Source: Psychrobacter pygoscelis (GTDB lineage Bacteria; Pseudomonadota; Gammaproteobacteria; Pseudomonadales; Moraxellaceae). From it: a stretch of DNA of 64,000 nucleotides. Below, piece after piece: positions 63,652-64,000 of the stretch. Below the pieces are notes generated by a model, which did no database searches, had not been told where the DNA came from, and worked only from the letters and a program-made list of their open reading frames with translations. The position numbers and the translations under genes were made by a program. Every line of letters starts with the position of its first letter. The first letter of the stretch is position 1. Location of the stretch: positions 62,001 through 126,000 of the forward strand of contig NZ_RQRU01000004.1 of the NCBI RefSeq assembly GCF_004335015.1. The letters run 5' to 3'.

Positions 63652-64000
63652 GGGCGCTTAATGTCTCAAATAAAAGGGATAAATATTAAGTAAGCTTTAG
63701 TTAAAAATAATTAATTATTAAGAGGTTTAAACGTTGAAAACCGTCAGAGTGTGACGGTTAATTTATGCTGAAGTTTAGCATATTCTTAGTAAATAATATT
63801 AGTCTTGGGCAAAATGTGAGGGTTATAAATAAGGCTTGATTAAGTGTAATTCAACCGATATACAGGTGGTTAACTTATTAGTAATAACGGCTTAAGCTTG
63901 TATATGCTAGCTATCGTGGCATTATTAAAGAACGCCATGAAGATTATAAATCTACTTAATACCGCCAATAGGCAATTGTGCTAGGGGAGGTATCTGAGCA
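63652..64000. other. 349-base region upstream of dnaB, to the window end
   Basis: AT-rich. It holds an 8-base hairpin AACCGTCA-GAGTG-TGACGGTT (63739-63759) followed on the minus strand by TTTTC, which could terminate a gene lying beyond the window. No open frame of note runs off the end. Confidence 0.45.

Overview
The window is a stretch of bacterial chromosome from a gammaproteobacterium of the family Moraxellaceae, most likely Psychrobacter. The main reasons are an Hfq with a very long glycine-rich tail, the gene order tsaE-mutL-miaA-hfq, kdsD-kdsC-lptC-lptA-lptB and dnaB-alr, a compact AT-leaning genome with moderate GC, and a cold-shock protein near an RhlB-type helicase. This assignment is inference from protein style and synteny. 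I see no rRNA, tRNA, CRISPR array, prophage or intact insertion sequence. Almost everything is housekeeping.

Layout: 1-3134 is a valine-catabolism cluster (3-hydroxyisobutyryl-CoA hydrolase cut by the window edge, mmsB) with a convergent IclR regulator. 3135-7245 holds an outer-membrane protein gene with an unusually rich upstream region, a phosphopantetheinyl transferase, pal and a DUF6231-like gene. 7663-14155 has pepN, a DAHP synthase, lpxB and rnhB. 14355-17103 is a carboxy(nor)spermidine decarboxylase and dehydrogenase pair, that is, the aspartate-semialdehyde route to spermidine or norspermidine. It is followed by a structured intergenic region (17216-17377). 17504-20415 carries small accessory genes (lipoprotein, GNAT, DUF6985-like, D-cysteine desulfhydrase/ACC-deaminase-like). 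20571-25617 is queD-tsaE-mutL-miaA-hfq. 25909-30095 is the Kdo and LPS-transport block kdsD-kdsC-lptC-lptA-lptB. After a gene broken by an in-frame stop (30300-30704) come radA, rlpA, rodA, an M15 peptidase, a lipoprotein, a pair of M16 peptidases with a small lipoprotein, ftsY and an alkyltransferase.

43841-48923 has an unrecognised possibly nuclease-like gene, yebC, a voltage-gated K+ channel with a zinc-ribbon tail, an ABC1/UbiB-family kinase and aroQ. 49075-49482 is the decayed remnant of an IS5-family transposase. 49860-51926 carries csp and an RhlB-type helicase separated by a hairpin-rich gap. From 58712 down to 52035 all genes read on the minus strand: ilvA, an Excalibur-domain protein, hslR, a low-molecular-weight tyrosine phosphatase, murB, a YdcF-family protein, ccoS and a TauE/SafE-like membrane protein with a His/Met-rich tail. 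The window ends with rpiA (plus) and argF, alr and dnaB (minus).

I found no convincing new multi-gene defence or mobile system. The observations most worth a second look are the ~107-nt imperfect hairpin flanked by two more stem-loops (17216-17377), OmpR-like 10-bp-phased repeats upstream of the porin-like gene, the gene interrupted by a single TAA, the short MutL C-terminal region without the endonuclease motif, the uncharacterised protein at 43841-44788, and the compositionally distinct polyamine dehydrogenase gene with a TTG start.
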